DNA of 23,699 nt. It comes from Acidobacteriota bacterium. GTDB taxonomy: Bacteria; Acidobacteriota; Terriglobia; Terriglobales; Acidobacteriaceae. Made by a program: the position numbers and the translations under genes. How positions within the stretch are numbered: the stretch's first letter is position 1; each line of letters begins with the position of its first letter. The notes under the pieces were generated by a model. That model made no database searches, was not told the DNA's origin, and worked only from the letters and a program-made list of their open reading frames with translations. The stretch spans positions 1 through 23,699 of the forward strand of contig JAGWML010000018.1 in the NCBI GenBank assembly GCA_028873155.1. The letters are read 5' to 3'. Below are positions 1 through 8,343 of the stretch, piece by piece.

Positions 1-829
1 AATACTCAGCCGGGTCCTGAATCTCATACAGCAGTTGCTCCGTGCACGTCGCGCGCGTCACCATCCCGCCCGACCCCTCCACCTTGGTCACCACCGCGCT
101 CCCGTCCGCGCTCACCTCCGCAATCGGAAATCCCAGCCGCGCCAGGTTCGGCACATCCTTATATCCGCCCTTCACTCCGGGATCGGCAAAATACCCGCCC
201 GTCACCTGCCCCGCGCACTCCAGCAGGTGCCCAACCACCGTTCCCTGTCCCAGCCTCGTCCAGTCATCCATCCGCCAGCCAAACGCGTGCACCAGCGGCG
301 CAAGAAATAGTGCCGGGTCCGCCACGCGCCCCGTCAGAATCACATCCGCGCCGCCGGCCAGCGCCTCCACCAGCGGCGTCGCGCCCAGATACGCATTGGC
401 CGCGATCCATTGCTCCTGCGGCGGCAGCGGGCCTTCCATCGACTCCAGAGTCCCGCTCTCGATGCGCAGAATCTCCAGCACGTCATCGCCGGTCACCGCC
501 GCAATCCGCAGCCCGCGCAACCCAAGCTCCCGCGCAATCTCCTGTGTCTTTCTCGCCGCGGCCATGGGATGCGCCGCTCCCATATTGCTCACAATGCAAA
601 TGCGCCGCTCCGCGCAGAGCGGCAGCACGGCGCGCATCCGTTCTTCCAGCAGCGGGTCATAGCCCGCGTTCGCATCCAGCCGGCGAGCCTTTTGCGCCAG
701 CGCAATCGTCCGCTCCGCCAGGCACTCGAAGACGAGAAAATCGAGCGCGCCCTTTTCCGCCAGCTCTACCGCCGGGTCAATCCTGTCGCCGGAGTAGCCC
801 GCGCCCGCTCCAATCCGCACCGTCTTCAT
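1..829 (-). CDS. AtuA/DUF1446-family protein (partial, C-terminus outside window)
   Basis: The minus strand is open from the left edge to an ATG at 829, giving the first 276 residues. The start follows a strong GGAGG ribosome site 6 nt upstream. The N-terminus reads MKTVRIGAGAGYSGDRI, followed by a conserved LVFECLAERTIALAQ stretch and a glycine-rich VSNMGAAHP segment. This pattern is typical of the DUF1446 family, named after AtuA of acyclic terpene utilisation; family members are about 450 residues or longer, so roughly 40% is missing here. Biochemistry of most members is unproven; many sit in acid or acyl-CoA catabolism clusters. It lies 16 nt downstream of the CitMHS transporter on the same strand, so co-transcription is likely. 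A role in catabolising the imported acid is an inference from this pairing. Confidence 0.85.
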   Translation of the reverse strand, partial: MKTVRIGAGAGYSGDRIDPAVELAEKGALDFLVFECLAERTIALAQKARRLDANAGYDPLLEERMRAVLPLCAERRICIVSNMGAAHPMAAARKTQEIARELGLRGLRIAAVTGDDVLEILRIESGTLESMEGPLPPQEQWIAANAYLGATPLVEALAGGADVILTGRVADPALFLAPLVHAFGWRMDDWTRLGQGTVVGHLLECAGQVTGGYFADPGVKGGYKDVPNLARLGFPIAEVSADGSAVVTKVEGSGGMVTRATCTEQLLYEIQDPAEY

Positions 830-845
830 CCCATCCTCCAGCGCC

Positions 846-2126
846 TCACAGCGGAATCACTCCAAACGCAACCGCCGCCAGCGTCATCAGCAGCGACGCC
901 GCAAACAGAAATGGAATCGAATAGCGCTGATGCTGCGCCAGGCTGATCTCCGACAGCCCCACCACCAGATATGTCGCCGGCGTCAGCGGACTCACCGGAA
1001 AGCCCGTCGTGTGCAGTCCCAGCAGCGCCGCCTGCGCCACCGTTACCGGCGCCAGCCCCGCAGCCGACGCCGCTCCCGCCAGCACCGGCAGTACGCCAAA
1101 GTAAAACGAGTCCGGATCGAAGAACAGGCTCAGCGGCATCGACACCACTCCCAGCCCCAGCGGAATCAGCCGCACGCCATGCTGCGGCAGATGCGCCACC
1201 GCCGCGGACGCCATCGCGCTCACCATTCCCGTGCCCTTCATGATTCCCGTGAATGCGCCCGCCGCAAACAGAATGCTCGCCATCAGAATCGCCGCCGGAG
1301 CATGCGCGGCCAGCCGTTCTTGCTGCGCCTTCATCTCAGGAAAGTTGATGGTGATCGCCACCACCGTTCCAATCATGAACGCAATCGCCGGGTCTACCTT
1401 GCCGCTGATCATCACGCTGAAAACCACCAGCGTCATCGCCAGGTTCAGCAGAAAGAACCGCGGCCGCTCGCTTGTGCCCTCATCTGTTTTCTCCCTCGCA
1501 ACCTCACCCTCCAGGCCCAGCCTGCGTTCCTCGCGCCGACCCAGCCAGTACGCTGCGCCAAACACAAACGCGAGCCCCACCGCCTGCACGCCTATCATCG
1601 GCACAAAAATGCTCGCCGGGCTGATGTGCAGCGCAGCCGAGGCGCGCAGCGTCGGCCCCGTCCACGGCAGAAAGTTCACGCCCGCCGCCATCGACGCCAC
1701 GCACGCCAGAATCCGCCGGTCAATTCCCAGCTCGTCATACAGCGGCAGCACCGCCGGAATCGTCACCAGAAACGCCACCGCCCCGGAGCCGTCCAGATGC
1801 ACCAGCAGCGCCAGCAGCGCCGGTCCCGGAACAATGCGCGAAGGCCGGCGCCCAATCGCCCGCAACAGCCACGCAATCAGCGGCTTCAGCATCCCCGCAT
1901 CGGTCATGACGCCGAAGAAGAGAATCGCGAAGACAAACATGCCAATCACGCCGGAGATTGACTCGATGCCGGCCAGCATGAACTTGCCCGTTCGCATGCC
2001 AAAGCCACCGCCGAGCGACGCCGCCACCGGCACCGCCACCAGCGCCACCATCGGCGAAATCCTCTTGCTGAGGATCGCCGCCATCAGTGTGAGCACCGTC
2101 AGCGCGCCCAGAACGGCAAGAAACAT
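846..2126 (-). CDS. CitMHS-family citrate/carboxylate:H+ symporter
   Basis: This 426-residue integral membrane protein has about a dozen hydrophobic segments. It opens with MFLAVLGALTVLTLMAAIL and contains LDGSGAVAFLVTIPAVLPLY and NFLPWTGPTLRASAALH, which match the CitMHS (metal-citrate/proton symporter) family. The length is normal for the family. The frame is open 37 codons further upstream, but that extension is not hydrophobic. The ATG at 2126 has AAGGAG 11 nt upstream and begins directly in the first membrane helix, so I prefer it. A TATAGT box at 2160-2165 (minus strand) is a possible -10 element, with no clear -35. The substrate cannot be read from sequence. The downstream AtuA-like gene suggests an organic acid used as a carbon source. 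Confidence 0.88.
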   Translation of the reverse strand: MFLAVLGALTVLTLMAAILSKRISPMVALVAVPVAASLGGGFGMRTGKFMLAGIESISGVIGMFVFAILFFGVMTDAGMLKPLIAWLLRAIGRRPSRIVPGPALLALLVHLDGSGAVAFLVTIPAVLPLYDELGIDRRILACVASMAAGVNFLPWTGPTLRASAALHISPASIFVPMIGVQAVGLAFVFGAAYWLGRREERRLGLEGEVAREKTDEGTSERPRFFLLNLAMTLVVFSVMISGKVDPAIAFMIGTVVAITINFPEMKAQQERLAAHAPAAILMASILFAAGAFTGIMKGTGMVSAMASAAVAHLPQHGVRLIPLGLGVVSMPLSLFFDPDSFYFGVLPVLAGAASAAGLAPVTVAQAALLGLHTTGFPVSPLTPATYLVVGLSEISLAQHQRYSIPFLFAASLLMTLAAVAFGVIPL

Positions 2127-2212
2127 GCGCGGGCCATCTCCTTGAAATTGCTGCAACCCACTATAAGAGACTAAGCCCGCGTCCAGCACCGGCCTGCGCC
2201 GTTCACTGCAAA

Positions 2213-2371
2213 ATGATGCTCCGCTCCGTCTTGCCAAGTGCCATTTTCCCCAATCGTGCGCGGCTCTCGTTCACCCTCGACCAAAGGATGGACCTCGACT
2301 CCATCCCTTTGACCGGAGACATTGTCTCCTCCGTCGCCCAACATCGATCCCTGAAGCACTTCCCTGCTTGA
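2213..2371 (+). CDS. possible 52-aa leader or remnant ORF upstream of the FG-GAP gene
   Basis: Two tandem ATGs open a 52-codon frame (MMLRSVLPSAIFPNRARLSF at the start) that ends in TGA at 2369-2371. The stop overlaps the GAGAGGT ribosome site of the next gene and lies 12 nt before its TTG start. No ribosome site precedes it and I recognise no family. Two hairpins lie inside it: arms at 2282-2292/2300-2311 with one bulge, and GGAGAC/GTCTCC at 2315-2320/2324-2329. It could be a leader peptide, a decayed gene or chance. Confidence 0.2.
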   Translation: MMLRSVLPSAIFPNRARLSFTLDQRMDLDSIPLTGDIVSSVAQHRSLKHFPA

Positions 2372-2382
2372 GAGGTCATCTT

Positions 2383-4329
2383 TTGAATCGCTTCCTGTTG
2401 AAGTGGCTCTGCCGCTGCGGCTGCGCCACGGCGCTCTTCGTGTTCGTCACCCTCTGCGTACTCACCTCCCCAGCGCAGAATCCGCAGCCCTCCCAGTCGC
2501 CGCTCTATGGCGGCGGCGCCTCGGCCGCGCCCGCCACAGAACAGACCGGCTCGGCCACCGCAGGCGTCTTCGCGCCCATCCTCGACTCCGAAAACCGCCC
2601 CATCACCGCCGGCGGCTTCGTCAAATCCGGCCCTGTCGTCTTCAAAGACATCTCCGCGCAGGCCGGCCTCACCTCGTGGAAGCACACCATGGGCACGCCG
2701 CAGAAGGCCTACATTCTTGAGACCATCGGCTCCGGCGTGGCCCTCCTCGATTACGACCACGACGGCTGGCTCGACATCTACATCGTCAACGGCTCCACCT
2801 TCGACGCCCTCGACGGCAAGACCCAGCCGCCCCATGCCGCTCTCTTTCACAACAACCACGACGGCACCTTCACCAACGTCGCGGAGCAGGCCGGTGTCAC
2901 CAATGACCGCTGGGGCTTCGGCGTCGCTGTCGGCGACTTCGACAACGACGGCTGGCCCGACCTCTACGTCGCCAACTACGGAAAGAACCGCCTCTACCAC
3001 AACAATCACGACGGCACATTCACTGACGTTGCTGAAACCGCCGGCGTCACCCTCGGCAACTGGTCCACCGGCCCCAGCTTCGGCGACTACGACGGCGACG
3101 GACGCCTCGACATCTTCGTCCCCGGATACATCCACTGGGACATGAACAACATGCCGCTCTCCGGCTCCAAAGCCGTCGGCTTTGCCAACTGCCAGTTCCG
3201 CGGCGCGCAGGTCATGTGCGGCCCGCGCGGCCTGCCCGGCGAGCCCGACCACCTCTTCCACAACAATGGCGACGGCACATTTACCGACGTTAGCGTGAAG
3301 GCCGGCGTCAGCGACAAGCGCCATTACTATGGCTTCTCCTCCACCTTCGTCGACATCGACAACGACGGCAAAGTTGACCTCATCGTCACCGACGACTCAT
3401 CGCCCAACTACCTCTACATCAATAAGGGCGATGGCACCTTCGACGACTCCAGCTTCTACTCCGGCTTTGCGCTGAATCAGGATGCGCGCGAAACCGCATC
3501 CATGGGCCTGGCCGTTGGCGACTATCGCAACAACGGCCGTCTCGACCTCTACACCACCACATTCTCTGACGACTACAAAACCCTCTATCGCAACGACGGC
3601 GATGGCAACTTCGTCGACATCACGCCCGAGATGGGCATGGCCGAGCCCACCTATCCGTTCCTCAGCTGGGGCACCGAGTTCTTTGACTACGACAACGATG
3701 GCTGGAAGGATCTGCTCTTTGTCGCCGGGCATGTCTACCCGCAGGTTGACGACCACAACTGGGGCACCTCCTTTGCCGAGCGGCCGCTGCTCTTCCACAA
3801 CGAGGATCACGGAAAAAAATTCGATGTCATCCCGGCGGTCGAAGGAACCGGTCTGGCCGACGTTCTTCCTGCCCGCGGCGCGGCCTTCGGCGATCTCTTC
3901 AACGACGGCAAAGTCGACGTTGTCATCAACTGCCTCGATCGCACGCCGGTCCTTCTCCGCAACGTCAGTGACGAGCACAACCACTGGGTCGGCCTTATGC
4001 TCATCGGCGGCTCAAAGAGTCCCCGCGACGCGGTCGGCTCCACGGTCTACGTCACATCGAGCGGCCTGCGCCAGCGTAGCGACGTCATGAGCGGCGGCAG
4101 CTTCGAGTCCTCCAGCGACTTCCGCGTGCACTTCGGCCTGGGCCAATCCACCAGCGTCGACAAGGTTGAAATCCGCTGGCCCGACGGCGCAAAAGAAACC
4201 TACCAGTTGCCCAGCGTCGATCGCTACTACGCAATCGAAGAAGGCAAAGGCCTCATCCCCAGCGTCTACGACGGCATCGCCGCTGCGCTCTCACACAAGG
4301 ATTCCACCAGCCCCCGCGCGGCCCGGTGA
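2383..4329 (+). CDS. exported FG-GAP/VCBS repeat protein with ASPIC/UnbV domain (CRTAC1-like)
   Basis: The product has 648 residues if translated from the TTG at 2383, which follows GAGAGGT by 6 nt. An in-frame TTG at 2368 has no ribosome site. Residues 1-32 form a signal peptide (RFLLKWLCRCGCATALFVFV core, cleavage near SPAQ). The body holds repeated FG-GAP/VCBS motifs with calcium-binding loops: DYDHDGWLDIYIV, DFDNDGWPDLYVANYG, DYDGDGRLDIFVPG, DIDNDGKVDLIVTD and DYDNDGWKDLLF. This implies a beta-propeller. The last ~90 residues (from NHWVGLMLIGG through VEIRWPDGAKETYQL) are an ASPIC/UnbV domain. Such proteins are periplasmic, outer-membrane or extracellular and common in Acidobacteriota; their ligands are mostly unknown. 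The stop codon lies 33 nt before the cytochrome start, so the two are probably one transcript. Confidence 0.9.
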   Translation: MNRFLLKWLCRCGCATALFVFVTLCVLTSPAQNPQPSQSPLYGGGASAAPATEQTGSATAGVFAPILDSENRPITAGGFVKSGPVVFKDISAQAGLTSWKHTMGTPQKAYILETIGSGVALLDYDHDGWLDIYIVNGSTFDALDGKTQPPHAALFHNNHDGTFTNVAEQAGVTNDRWGFGVAVGDFDNDGWPDLYVANYGKNRLYHNNHDGTFTDVAETAGVTLGNWSTGPSFGDYDGDGRLDIFVPGYIHWDMNNMPLSGSKAVGFANCQFRGAQVMCGPRGLPGEPDHLFHNNGDGTFTDVSVKAGVSDKRHYYGFSSTFVDIDNDGKVDLIVTDDSSPNYLYINKGDGTFDDSSFYSGFALNQDARETASMGLAVGDYRNNGRLDLYTTTFSDDYKTLYRNDGDGNFVDITPEMGMAEPTYPFLSWGTEFFDYDNDGWKDLLFVAGHVYPQVDDHNWGTSFAERPLLFHNEDHGKKFDVIPAVEGTGLADVLPARGAAFGDLFNDGKVDVVINCLDRTPVLLRNVSDEHNHWVGLMLIGGSKSPRDAVGSTVYVTSSGLRQRSDVMSGGSFESSSDFRVHFGLGQSTSVDKVEIRWPDGAKETYQLPSVDRYYAIEEGKGLIPSVYDGIAAALSHKDSTSPRAAR

Positions 4330-4361
4330 CCCGCTCCTACTTCGAATCGCGAGGCTTCCCA

Positions 4362-6644
4362 ATGAGATTGAACGCACGTTTCCCAATCCGAGCCGCCGCG
4401 CTTGTCTTCGCTGCTGTCCTGCCCGGGTGCGCTTGCGGCTCGGCGCAGACCGCCGCTCCATCTGCCGCGCAATCCGCTTCCGCATCCCCCTCGCTTGCAG
4501 CGCAGCGGCTCCAGGATGAGGCCCGGCTCACTGCCGACCGCGCCGCCTACAACGCAATCGCCGCTCCTGCCTACAACTTCCACTACGGCCCGCGCAATCC
4601 CTTCGTGCCGGGAAACATCACCGTGCAGGGCACAGGCTTTCTCCAGACCGGAGCCTTCCCTTCCGCCGAGTATTGCGGAACCTGTCATCAGGAGGCCTAC
4701 CGCCAGTGGCGTCAGTCCCTCCACTCCAACGCGTTTCGCACGCCGTTCTATCGCACCAGCGTCAACATTCTTATCCGCGACAAGACCCGCGGCATCGCCT
4801 TCGCCCGCCATTGCGACAGTTGCCACAATCCCATCGGCGTCGTCAGCGGAGCGCTCACTGAAGACTCAAAGGTCGATCGCTCCAGCATTGACTCCGACGG
4901 TCTGACCTGCATGACCTGTCATTCCGTACTGGCTCTCGACTCCACCAATGGAAATGGCGGCTTCACCCTCGGCGTTCCTTCGGTGATGGTGGACGAGCAG
5001 GGCAACCGCATCCCCGGTCAGGTCTCCTTCGGAGAAATCCTGCGCAATCCCGAGCGCCACTCAAAAGCGGTGATGCACGACTTCATGCACACGCCCGAGT
5101 TCTGCGCCGCATGTCACAAGGCCAACCTGCCTGCAACGCTCAACGACTACAAATTCGTCCGCGCCTTCACCACCTACGACGAATGGCAGCAGTCCAAGTT
5201 CTCCGGGCGCAATCCGCTCACCTTCTACCAGGACTCCAAAAAGACCTGCCAGGACTGCCACATGATGCGTGTCGCCGGCGACGCCAAGGAATACGGCGCA
5301 AAGAACGGCACCTTCGCCTCGCATCGCTGGCTGGGCGGCAACACCGCCGTCCCCTTCTACTATGGCTTCAGCCCTCAACTGCAAAAACTCATCGACTTCC
5401 TCCAAACCGGCAACTACCTCAACCTCGACATCTTCGGCATTGAAAAGCAGAGCGACGGCAAGCTGATTGCCCCGCTCGGCAGCACCGCCTTCACCCTTAC
5501 CCCCGGCGATGCGGTCGAAGTCTACGTCGTGATTCAGAACAAGGGCATCGGCCACTCCCTCATCCCCGAAGTCAGAGACCTCTATGAGTCGTGGGTCCAG
5601 TTCACCGCGCAGGACTCCAGCGGCAAAGCCATCTACCGCAGCGGATTCCTCAAGCCGGACGGCATGCTCGATCCCGGCGCGCACTCCTTCACCAATCGTC
5701 CCGTCACCGACGAGGGCGAGTTCGTGGACAACCACAAGGTGTGGACCATCCACTCCGTGGCCTATGACAACACCGTCCAGGCTGGGCGCTCCGTGCTGGT
5801 TCGCTACCGCTTCCGCCTGCCCGCCGATGTCAAAGGCCCCGTCTCCATCACGGCCAAGGTCAACTATCGCCACCTGCGCCAGAGCTACCTCAACAACGTC
5901 CTCGGCAAAGATCATCCGGACTATCCGGTCGTCGAGATCGCTTCGCGCACGCGCCTGCTCGCCATCGGCGCCAATCAGCCCACGCCTCCCGAACCCACCG
6001 ACAATCCGGACTGGATGCGCTGGAACAACCTCGGCATCGCGCTGCTCGATCAGTTCCAATACGCCGAAGCAGTCTCCGCGTTTACTGAGGTCATCAAGCG
6101 GCGCTACGACTACGCCGACGCCTACACCAACGTCGGACTCACTGAAATTCTCTGGGAGAAGTACGGCTCCGCCCGCACCGCCATTCGCAAATCCCTCGCG
6201 CTCGACCCCGGCAACGCCCGCGCCCTCTACTATGACGGCCTGCTGCAGCGCCGCGCCGGCAACCGCCAGTTGGAACTGGAAGACTTCCAGCGCGTCGTCG
6301 CCATGTTCCCGGATTCGCGCGATGCCCGTCGCGAGCTGGGCATCTCCTACTACCAGCAGAACGACGACACTCATGCTCTCGAACAGTTCGAGGCACTGCA
6401 AAGAATCGACCCCGACGATCTCGCCGCTCACTACAACCTCTCCATCCTCTACCGCCGCATGGGCAGAAAAGACGAGGCCGCCGACCAGCGGGACATGTTT
6501 ATCGATAAGAAAGTCGACCCCGGCGCTCCAACGTACTCACTCAATTACCTGCGTCTCCATCCTGAAATCTCTACGGAAAGCATTCCCTGGCATCTGCACT
6601 CGGACCCGCTCAGCGACCAGGCAAAGGAAGAAAATGGCAACTAG
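4362..6644 (+). CDS. multihaem c-type cytochrome with C-terminal TPR repeats
   Basis: The product has 760 residues. I chose the ATG at 4362 because GAGG lies 7 nt upstream and a signal peptide starts there; an upstream GTG at 4326 overlaps the previous stop. The signal peptide ends in LPGC, so the protein may be a lipoprotein. Five CXXCH haem sites are visible near residues 105 (CGTCH), 151 (CDSCH), 183 (CMTCH), 248 (CAACH) and 296 (CQDCH). They resemble the cytochrome c-554/NapC-NirT-like multihaem arrangement. A beta-rich region follows (about 340-540). From about residue 546, TPRs run to residue 720 (WNNLGIALLDQFQYAEAVSA, AYTNVGLTEILWEKYGSAR and others). The likely role is extracytoplasmic electron transfer within a protein assembly; donor and acceptor are not identifiable. 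Confidence 0.88.
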   Translation: MRLNARFPIRAAALVFAAVLPGCACGSAQTAAPSAAQSASASPSLAAQRLQDEARLTADRAAYNAIAAPAYNFHYGPRNPFVPGNITVQGTGFLQTGAFPSAEYCGTCHQEAYRQWRQSLHSNAFRTPFYRTSVNILIRDKTRGIAFARHCDSCHNPIGVVSGALTEDSKVDRSSIDSDGLTCMTCHSVLALDSTNGNGGFTLGVPSVMVDEQGNRIPGQVSFGEILRNPERHSKAVMHDFMHTPEFCAACHKANLPATLNDYKFVRAFTTYDEWQQSKFSGRNPLTFYQDSKKTCQDCHMMRVAGDAKEYGAKNGTFASHRWLGGNTAVPFYYGFSPQLQKLIDFLQTGNYLNLDIFGIEKQSDGKLIAPLGSTAFTLTPGDAVEVYVVIQNKGIGHSLIPEVRDLYESWVQFTAQDSSGKAIYRSGFLKPDGMLDPGAHSFTNRPVTDEGEFVDNHKVWTIHSVAYDNTVQAGRSVLVRYRFRLPADVKGPVSITAKVNYRHLRQSYLNNVLGKDHPDYPVVEIASRTRLLAIGANQPTPPEPTDNPDWMRWNNLGIALLDQFQYAEAVSAFTEVIKRRYDYADAYTNVGLTEILWEKYGSARTAIRKSLALDPGNARALYYDGLLQRRAGNRQLELEDFQRVVAMFPDSRDARRELGISYYQQNDDTHALEQFEALQRIDPDDLAAHYNLSILYRRMGRKDEAADQRDMFIDKKVDPGAPTYSLNYLRLHPEISTESIPWHLHSDPLSDQAKEENGN

Positions 6645-7152
6645 AAATCTCTTCCAGCCGTGCGCTTCGCTTGTGCTCGCCGGTGCGCTGCTTCTGGCAT
6701 CGCCCTGCACCGCGCGGGCTGCCAACAACTGCCCCTGGTTGAATGAGGCCACGGCGTCCGCGTTCATCGGCCACGATGCGACTGGGGCCTATGCCTCCGG
6801 CGCCGCCACGCCCGCCCTCTGCACCTTTGCTGAAAATGGCCCCAGGCCGCTCCGCACCCTCCAGATCTCCGTAGAGGTCGCTCCCGACGCGCACAGCCGC
6901 TACCTGGCCGTCTCGCGTCTGGCCTGTCCTTCCGGCTCCGAGCCGCTGCCCGCCGTCGGCAACGAAGCCTCCACCTGCTTGGTCGATCGTCGAGGAGGCA
7001 CAACAGAAGCGACGGCCGTGGGCCGCGTCCGCGATCAGATCATTACCATCATCCTCGGCACATCCGTGAAGAACGATGCAATCCTCACGCCCGAGATGCT
7101 CAGGATGAAGATCGCCCTCGCGGCAGAGCAGGTCGCCGGCAATCTCTTCTGA
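6634..7152 (+). CDS. small secreted protein of unknown function
   Basis: This 172-residue protein starts at an ATG that overlaps the end of the cytochrome gene by 11 nt, with AGGAAG just upstream, which suggests translational coupling. It has a clear signal peptide (LASLVLAGALLL-like core, cleavage near ARAA). The mature part has four cysteines, in NNCPWLNE, PALCTFAE, RLACPSG and STCLVD, which could form two disulfides in the periplasm. The segment after residue 140 (EMLRMKIALAAEQVAGNLF) looks helical. I do not recognise the family. Its position suggests it works with the cytochrome or the FG-GAP protein. It ends 22 nt before the convergent stop of the next operon. Confidence 0.8.
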   Translation: MATRNLFQPCASLVLAGALLLASPCTARAANNCPWLNEATASAFIGHDATGAYASGAATPALCTFAENGPRPLRTLQISVEVAPDAHSRYLAVSRLACPSGSEPLPAVGNEASTCLVDRRGGTTEATAVGRVRDQIITIILGTSVKNDAILTPEMLRMKIALAAEQVAGNLF

Positions 7153-7174
7153 TCCTCCGCGCGACCGCTCCGCT

Positions 7175-7696
7175 TTACTCCTCGCCCATCACATAGGGCA
7201 TTGCAAAGCGGCCGATCTGGATCAGCGCCTTGTCTCCCGGAGGCCAGATGCGCAGGCTCTCCACCCGCGTGTGCCCGGCAATCAGATGCGCATCCGTCGT
7301 CCCCACCAGCGCGCCGGTCGTCGCCACGTTGAAGTGCACCTTCAGCGCATCGCCGTCCCGCTGCCAGCCAAAGGCGTACTCCCCCGGCGTCAGCGCCACA
7401 CCGCCCACCCGCACCGGCGACTGCACCACAAGATAGTGCGAATACTTTCCATCCGCCGAGTAGCCCGCCGTAATCAGCACCACGCCCGCGATGTACCGCC
7501 CGCGGTTGCTCACAATCCCGCTCGCCGTGCGCATCTCCGTCTCGATATGTTCCTTCTCCACGGGCGCGCGCGCCGGCAACAGCGCGGTCAGCTCGGCGTC
7601 TGTCGCCTGCCGCCACGTCGTCTTCTCCGCCTGCGACGCCCAGGAAACCGGCAGCAGCAGCGCCGCCATTACGACAGCAAACATCCCGTTTTTCAT
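7175..7696 (-). CDS. small secreted protein of unknown function, coupled to the response regulator
   Basis: The product has 173 residues and starts at an ATG that overlaps the response-regulator stop as ATGA, with GAGGAAA about 9 nt upstream. The N-terminus (MKNGMFAVVMAALLLPVSWA) is a signal peptide. The mature part has no cysteines and is rich in short beta-type stretches: YIAGVVLITAGYS, YLVVQSPVRVGGVALTPGEYAFGW and ALKVHFNVAT. I do not recognise a named family. The VGGVALTPGEYAFGW region recalls small acidobacterial secreted beta-proteins of unknown function. Being last in the kinase-regulator operon, it may be an accessory or output protein of that system; this is inference. Confidence 0.78.
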   Translation of the reverse strand: MKNGMFAVVMAALLLPVSWASQAEKTTWRQATDAELTALLPARAPVEKEHIETEMRTASGIVSNRGRYIAGVVLITAGYSADGKYSHYLVVQSPVRVGGVALTPGEYAFGWQRDGDALKVHFNVATTGALVGTTDAHLIAGHTRVESLRIWPPGDKALIQIGRFAMPYVMGEE

Positions 7697-8343
7697 TGTC
7701 CAGGTTTCCTCAGGCTCTCCAGTGGCACAATGCCCCGTTGAATCGCCGCCGTGGCCGCCTGCGTGCGATCCGTCACGCCCAGCTTCCCCAGCAGGCTGTT
7801 GATATGCGTCTTCACCGTCGCTTCTGAAATCTCAAGCTCCGCCGCAATCTCCTTGTTGCTCTTGCCGCGCACAATCTGCTCCAGCACGTCGAACTCGCGC
7901 GGCGTCAGCTCCTCCGCGCCCATGCGCTCGGCCAGCTTCTGCGCAATCGCAGGCGGAATATGCGATTTGCCCGCATGCACCGCGCGAATCGTCGCAATCA
8001 GCTCGTCGCTCGTCATGCCCTTCAGCAGATACGCCCGCGCTCCTGCCTGCAGCGCGCGATAGATGTCCTCATCGCCGTCATACGTCGTCAGCACGATAAA
8101 TCGCGCCTGCGGCGTCTCCATCCGGATGCGCTGAATCACCTCCACGCCGGAGAGCCGCGGCAGCCGCAGGTCCGTCAGCGTCACGTCCGGCTGGTGCTTG
8201 CGAAACTGCGCAATCGCCTCCACTCCATCCGCCGCCTCGCCCACCACTTCGATTCCATCCGCCACGTTCAAGAGCGCCACCAGCCCCTGCCGCACCACGT
8301 GATGGTCTTCCACCACCAGCACTTTGATCGACTCCTGCGTCAC
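7693..8343 (-). CDS. NarL/FixJ-family response regulator
   Basis: This 216-residue protein has an N-terminal receiver domain (about 5-122) and a C-terminal LuxR-type helix-turn-helix (about 145-210). Receiver residues are in place: acidic pair E12/D13, phospho-acceptor D58 (LTDLRLP), T86 and K108 (YLLKG). The HTH contains ELTPREFDVLEQIVRGKSNKEIA and EISEATVKTHINSLLGKLGV, typical of NarL/FixJ DNA-binding domains. The start is GTG and overlaps the kinase stop as GTGA, so its translation is probably coupled to the kinase. It should be phosphorylated by that kinase and act as a transcription factor. Targets are unknown; the divergent exported-protein genes nearby are one possibility. Confidence 0.93.
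   Translation of the reverse strand: MTQESIKVLVVEDHHVVRQGLVALLNVADGIEVVGEAADGVEAIAQFRKHQPDVTLTDLRLPRLSGVEVIQRIRMETPQARFIVLTTYDGDEDIYRALQAGARAYLLKGMTSDELIATIRAVHAGKSHIPPAIAQKLAERMGAEELTPREFDVLEQIVRGKSNKEIAAELEISEATVKTHINSLLGKLGVTDRTQAATAAIQRGIVPLESLRKPGQ

Noticed and set aside
35..946. Several long plus-strand frames over the left end
   Set aside because: They are proline-, arginine- and serine-rich shadows of the AtuA-like gene on the minus strand, which has a ribosome site and family motifs.
2840..3640. Repeated DNA blocks such as CACAACAA..GACGGCAC
   Set aside because: They encode the FG-GAP/VCBS protein repeats and need no separate explanation.
2203..3984. Long minus-strand frames rich in Val, Glu and Gly opposite the FG-GAP gene
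   Set aside because: They are reverse readings of the repeated Asp-rich calcium loops; no ribosome sites and no recognisable family.
5061..6431. 456-residue minus-strand frame opposite the cytochrome
   Set aside because: High-GC shadow; the plus strand has five CXXCH sites and TPRs in frame.
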